Assembly (NCBI GenBank): GCA_023091735.1
Contig: JALKBU010004903.1
Coordinates: 1-22,114 of the forward strand
Reading direction: 5' to 3'
DNA from: Trichomonas tenax
Lineage: Eukaryota; Parabasalia; Trichomonadida; Trichomonadidae
DNA: 22,114 nt
A program made the position numbers and the translations under genes. Below are positions 18,044 to 22,114 of this stretch, in pieces. How positions within the stretch are numbered: position 1 is the first letter of the stretch; each line of letters begins with the position of its first letter. The notes below the pieces were generated by a model. The model was given only the letters and a program-made list of their open reading frames with translations, was not told the origin of the DNA and searched no databases.

Positions 18044-19132
18044 TTATTTGCCGTGAACAAGCTTCTGGAGCTGTTCATCTTCTTTCCAAACATTAATTAA
18101 CATTTCGAGGAACTTAACCTCACGAACGCCGAGTCTTAAAGCTGTTGGGCAGCCGTAGTCGTCGCAATGTCTAACTGGAAGGCCGCTATCGAAAGCAAGC
18201 TGTGTGGCTCTCTCAGCAGCTTCTTTGGAGTGTAAGTCAACGTAGACGTATGGAACCCATGTTGGTGCAGCCTCGAAGACCTCACCACCGAACTGTGCAA
18301 GGAGCTTGCGCATCTCCTCGTTCCACTTCGGTGTGATGTCCCACATTCCCTGGAAGTATGTATTGTCGTGGATGGCAGAGACGAAGAATGCCTGAGCGAA
18401 GCCATTGACTGTCCATGGAGCCTGAATCTTAGCGATTCTGTTGATCATGTTCTCTGTGGAGATGACTGTGCCTAACCGGAGGAGTGGGCAAGCGAGAACC
18501 TTTGTCCATGACGTGAGAACGATGATTCTGTCACCGAACTCTGGGATGAGCTTGATTGCGGAGTGCTTCATCCAGTTTGGACCGTGGCACATGATGAAGG
18601 ACTCATCAATGATGAATGTTGACTGAGAATCACGTGCGATAATCTCTCTCATCTGATCGATGTCGATGAATTCACCATTAACGGAGTTAGGATTGACGAC
18701 GATGGTGACCTTAGCGTCAGCGTTGTTAACATTTGTCTGAACCTGTCCAGCGTTTGTAAATGCGCGCTTGAACTCCAAATATTGAACAGTTGTTGGATAT
18801 GGACACCATGTTGTACCTGGCTCCCAAATGCGAGACAAAATATCGATGAACTCAGAAGCGCCATTTCCTACACGGATCTGGAACGGCGAGATTCCAAGAA
18901 CGTCAGCGATGTGGCACCTTGGAACCCACGCATCCTGATCTGGGTAGTGCTCGATATCCGAGAAAACGGCCTTAGCAGCCTCAATGGCGTGTATTGGCGG
19001 TCCTGTAACATTTGTTGTGACAGAGAAGTCGCACTTGAAGTCTGGGCAGTACCTGAATGACTGACCGCCGTGGTAGCACTGAACAGGAGGGCGTTGGTAC
19101 TTAGTGAGAGGGTCAATGCCGTCGCCAAACAT
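18044..19132 (-). CDS. PLP-dependent class I/II aminotransferase (HisC/CobD-like)
   Basis: This is a 362-residue fold-type I pyridoxal-phosphate enzyme closest in pattern to histidinol-phosphate aminotransferase and threonine-phosphate decarboxylase. Visible elements are the cofactor loop GNGASE at 89-94; NPNSVNG at 147-153, where NPNNPTG is usual; Asp176 in IIDES, which pairs with the pyridine nitrogen; Lys211 in SWTK, the Schiff-base lysine; Arg219 in LLRLG for the phosphate; and Arg333 in ALRLGVR for substrate carboxylate. Length is normal. It has no targeting peptide and is probably cytosolic. Trichomonads are not known to make histidine or cobalamin, so the real substrate is open. The gene is visibly richer in G and C than its surroundings, which fits either transfer from a bacterium or codon bias of a well-expressed gene. 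The stop sits in TAAATAAA. Confidence 0.92.
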   Translation of the reverse strand: MFGDGIDPLTKYQRPPVQCYHGGQSFRYCPDFKCDFSVTTNVTGPPIHAIEAAKAVFSDIEHYPDQDAWVPRCHIADVLGISPFQIRVGNGASEFIDILSRIWEPGTTWCPYPTTVQYLEFKRAFTNAGQVQTNVNNADAKVTIVVNPNSVNGEFIDIDQMREIIARDSQSTFIIDESFIMCHGPNWMKHSAIKLIPEFGDRIIVLTSWTKVLACPLLRLGTVISTENMINRIAKIQAPWTVNGFAQAFFVSAIHDNTYFQGMWDITPKWNEEMRKLLAQFGGEVFEAAPTWVPYVYVDLHSKEAAERATQLAFDSGLPVRHCDDYGCPTALRLGVREVKFLEMLINVWKEDEQLQKLVHGK

Positions 19133-19194
19133 TATTTTTTTTTTTAAATTTCATAATTTGATTGGGGTTTTGGTCGATTATTCTCAAAAATGAT

Positions 19195-19239
19195 GTCACC
19201 TTTCGATCGGAATTGTCACGTTTCGATCGGAGTGTCACG
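19195..19239. promoter_or_regulatory. GTCAC boxes and short tandem repeat upstream of the aminotransferase
   Basis: Within 63-107 bp upstream of the aminotransferase start lie GTCACCTTT (19195), GTCACGTTT (19215) and GTCACGTTTT (19234). Two of them are embedded in a direct repeat: TTTCGATCGGAATTGTCACG at 19201-19220, then TTTCGATCGGAGTGTCACG at 19221-19239. The core CGATCG is palindromic. Position and repetition suggest transcription factor binding sites. Confidence 0.5.
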
Positions 19240-19739
19240 TTTTGATATATCATCATATTCTTCATCTATAAGTATTTCTATATCACAATTTATCATTTTT
19301 GATTTATGGCAATTTATTTTACACAACATTTTATTTATTTTACATGTCAAATTGTTTGTTAAATGCCAATTATATTTTAATACCCAAATCTTTCTGAATG
19401 ATTTTAAATAAGTTTGAGAATCTGTCAAATTAAGGTTAAAATTACAATTTTATACGATATCCACATAAGCTATATTAATGAAATTTTATTAGAATTAATG
19501 ATTTTTACTATCTGCCAAAAATATTTACATGACAAAAAACGTAAAGTTTGCCACTTTATTACTTTACCAGGAACTAGATCTTCTATTGTATTTAGATTTA
19601 GAAAATTTTATTGTTTCTGCTAAATAACAATCGTTTGAGTTATCTATTTCGCAATCTTCCTTCCGCACATCACGAATATAATCACTGCTTCGATTAAAAT
19701 TGAATGCAAAGAGTTTTACTTTTTGATTCGGTTACAATA

Positions 19740-20530
19740 TCAAAATGAAATTTGAAAATTTACAATGAGACAGCAAGCCCTTAGAATATTACTAGTTAAT
19801 AATGCCCTATTAAAACGACATAAAGATTTGCCATTTTTATCAATGATTGTTTTATTTTGCGGTGATTTCTTCAAAATTGAAGTTGAGTAACAAGAGCAAT
19901 GTAATGATTTTCCATCTGCAAGAAGAATGTCTCCGACCAAGCATTAGTTATCGAGCATTTTGTAAGATTCAACAAATATTTTTCGTTTTTTTTCTAAGTT
20001 CAATACTATAACTTTGCCCCCAATATAATTACCGCTGCTAAAGCTATACTGTTTCAGCAAGTTTCTTCTGGTCCAGTACCAATTTTTAAAAATTTGTTGG
20101 ATTTGAGAGTTGCTTATCTCAAATATTTTTAATTTGAATTCTTGCTTATTCAATTTTTGAGCATATAACAATGCTATAGACAACAAATTTGGAATTAAAG
20201 TGGGGACCCTCACTAATTTGAACTAAACTATTTTTAATGAGCCATGATTTTCATTCATCAGTAGCTTGGTTTTAATGAAAACCGGCGCTCCTGTTGCCAG
20301 TCCATAGCTGCCATTTGTATACCACTTACACCCAATTTCTTGCAGATTCATCAACTGACAATCTAAATTATTGATTGACTGCCACAAATTAGGCATCATA
20401 TCAACCAACACGCTGTAGCCTATTACATTCATCTTAATTTTGTTCAAAAAAGCAGAATAAACAATCCTTTTAAATAACCTTATTAATGTAAACTTAAGCT
20501 CTACGTGTAGCTGCAGTGCGTCAAATAGTT
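19740..20530 (-). pseudogene. Decayed ISXO2/IS1595 (Merlin)-like transposase remnant
   Basis: On the minus strand one reading frame runs from about 20530 down to 19740, broken by a TAG at about 20220-20222 and a TAA at about 19941-19943, giving roughly 260 codons in the same frame. Features resembling ISXO2-like transposases are GAPVFIKTKLLMN (compare the family's G-T-F-F-x-K-S-K-L-P-L), then AQKLNKQEF, a helix-turn-helix-like ISNSQIQQIFKNWYWTRR, and SGNYIGGK, where the family has I-G-G before its first catalytic Asp. The DDE residues themselves are not recognisable. No ATG begins the frame, and no flanking terminal repeats were identified. The interpretation as a dead Merlin-type element is an inference from short motifs; it could be another degraded gene. 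Confidence 0.4.
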
Positions 20531-21239
20531 GCTCACTTCAGCAAAAATGACCAAAAATCACACATTTTTAAAATTGAAGGTATCTAGTGTGAAAAACAGT
20601 GTCTTATGCTTTCTCAACACAACACATATTAATGCATGTTAAAGGGGCATTTATTCTCTACCAAAGAAGCATCAGATATCGTTTTTCATTGAGATTTTTT
20701 CGACAAAATTAACAAATTGCGATTTTGCAAAGTTCTTGATGACGTAAGCATTTACAACATAAGGAAGATATGCATGTATCATCAAAGGCTTTGCAAAATT
20801 GATGTTTCTTGAATCAGATGGCTACAAGAACTGAAGTTCATTAAAGTCATTGATATTGAGGAGAACTGACCTCAAAGATGCTTAATAGAACATACACAAA
20901 TGTTCTATTAGTTCAATATGCAACAAACATTTCAGAATGCTGCATATATCAAAATAACTATGTAGTGATACATGAGCTCCTCAAACTATGCAGTGGTTAT
21001 TTCATATATCCTTTACAGATAATGTTTAGGAAATGCGCACTAAGAATTATACAACATCGTGCATCAATGATAAAATGTGTGTGTGTCATTGCTTAGTCAA
21101 AGTGAAAGCTATGCTCATAAAACTATTCTATGATGGTGTAATCGGAATATATAAAATGATTATAAATTATTTATTTTCTCGGTAGTCCGTAACAAAAGTA
21201 CGAATCTGACATGTAAATGTTGAAATTTTGATATGTTTT
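20531..21239. other. Gene-poor stretch with degraded coding-like fragments
   Basis: No intact gene is seen. The minus strand holds one open segment at 20672-20821 (about 49 codons, Phe/Val/Lys-rich), and the same frame extends upstream to about 20985 with two stops, as expected of a decayed gene. The plus strand has an ATG-started open frame at 20878-21096 (72 residues) with five cysteines and no recognisable motif. It overlaps the minus-strand remnant and is probably chance. Confidence 0.35.
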
Positions 21240-21280
21240 TGCCACCGTTTCCTCAGTTATTTTACCAATTGCTCCGCAAC

Positions 21281-21338
21281 TGATGACGATCAATGGCTTC
21301 GCTACGCTGCACTCCGCTACGCCATTAAATCGTCATCA
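21281..21338. repeat. GC-rich imperfect palindrome (hairpin)
   Basis: TGATGACGATCAATGGC at 21281-21297 pairs with GCCATTAAATCGTCATCA at 21321-21338, giving a 10-bp and a 6-bp stem separated by a small internal bulge. The loop repeats CGCTACG. TTGCTCCG occurs just outside both ends (21269-21276 and 21340-21347). The GC content contrasts with the AT-rich surroundings. A second, perfect hairpin (GGCGCTT-TGC-AAGCGCC, 21439-21455) lies nearby. The function is unknown. Confidence 0.65.
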
Positions 21339-21946
21339 TTTGCTCCGATTTTAAGCCAAAAAAGTTGTTGCTAAGGCAATCTCTAATTCTCCAGACCATT
21401 CTCTGCAGCGCAATCACAGTTGTATCTCTTAATAGCTCGGCGCTTTGCAAGCGCCTCGGTCTTACATCCGCCCTTCCAGTATTTCCGTACAAAAGCATTA
21501 AAAAGCTCCATGTTATAAAAAGAAAAAAAAATGCATCGCTCGCGAGTCAAACGGGCATCTTTTATGATCCTATGTAACCTTTAATTCACTAAACTATGCT
21601 CAATCCACTATCTTTCGCAACTTTTTTAATCGTTTTTTGTCAAATAAATTATTCACTGGACAAAAATTCATGAGTTTTCATATTTTTAAATCAGTAGCTC
21701 GTTATCTATTTAGGAGCACTATGTTTTCGTGCAGTTTCACCTTCATAATTGTGATTGTCACATTTTCCCTATCTTTTCGTTTTCTATCTAATTATTATAA
21801 TTATTTTAGATTTATTTCGTTTTTTGTAATTTCATATCATTACATTTCGACAAATTGTAGACATTTTTTATGCTCATCCGTACACCTTAGCATCTCCTTG
21901 AGTCTAGGACAAAAGTGAACATCAAAAAGTGGCATAGAACCTTAAA

Positions 21947-22000
21947 GTCACTTTTCATGAATAAACTGTCACTTTTTTGTGTGGGAAAAATTGTCACTTT
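21947..22000 (+). promoter_or_regulatory. Cluster of GTCACTTTT boxes at the right edge
   Basis: Three GTCACTTTT boxes occur at 21947, 21968 and 21993, with GTCACATTTT at 21757. These match the Inr-type sequence used by the Rab gene and the boxes beside other genes here. No open frame follows within the window, so they may belong to a gene starting beyond 22114, or may be non-functional. The surrounding sequence is AT-rich, and the T-rich hydrophobic frame at 21637-21918 has no ATG at its start. Confidence 0.4.
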
Positions 22001-22114
22001 TATAAAAAGTGTTATAAATATCTTTGTAGTCTAAACAATAATGACATTTATAGATTGAAACTCCACGCTGAGTATGAAGACCATAAACATAGTTCATTGC
22101 AAATTTTTGTTGCA

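Noticed and set aside
20878..21096. 72-codon Cys-containing frame on +
   Set aside because: It has no motif and overlaps a more protein-like decayed frame on the opposite strand.
21637..21918. 93-codon hydrophobic, Phe/Ser-rich frame on +
   Set aside because: It opens at TTG, and its composition is what T-rich DNA gives by chance; it looks like a membrane protein only superficially.
1..22114. tRNA, rRNA or CRISPR array
   Set aside because: No cloverleaf-type B box in a plausible context, no rRNA-like conserved blocks and no regularly spaced repeats were seen on either strand.

Overview
The window looks like nuclear DNA of a parabasalid protist, most likely Tritrichomonas foetus or a close relative. 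The reasons are: AT-rich spacers; long uninterrupted protein genes read with the standard code and no visible introns; trichomonad Inr-like motifs (TCA followed by pyrimidine and T/A) 10-20 bases before some ATGs; several stop codons overlapping TAAA; and endomembrane-type eukaryotic proteins (BEACH, Rab, VPS9-like, Fringe-like). Species is inferred from style and family content, not from a database match.

Layout. Positions 1-1855 are non-coding and hold a striking foldback element (960-1618): two perfect 181-bp inverted arms around a 297-bp spacer. A giant BEACH protein gene follows on + (to 8365), with no ATG where its open frame begins. A histidine acid phosphatase (8498-9706, -) converges on it. 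Across a 451-bp divergent spacer lies a PH-like protein of unknown function (10158-12131, +). It converges on a Fringe-like GT31 glycosyltransferase (12198-13208, -), which shares a 100-bp divergent promoter with an unrecognised membrane-anchored protein (13309-14259, +). Next come a Rab GTPase (14690-15250, +) and a protein with a VPS9-like C-terminus (15619-17694, +), a possible Rab activator. The last intact gene is a HisC/CobD-like PLP aminotransferase (18044-19132, -).

From 19133 to 22114 I find no intact gene. There is a stop-ridden relic with ISXO2/IS1595 (Merlin-like) transposase features (19740-20530, -), other decayed coding-like fragments, a GC-rich hairpin island (about 21240-21560), and TCACTTTT boxes near the right edge that may belong to a gene outside the window.

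Shared themes. Membrane traffic (BEACH, Rab, VPS9-like, perhaps the PH protein) and the secretory pathway (phosphatase, glycosyltransferase, anchored orphan) dominate, but each gene appears to be its own transcription unit. GTCAC-N-TTT boxes and TACATGACA motifs recur in spacers and are candidate shared promoter elements. No rRNA, tRNA or CRISPR array was recognised.
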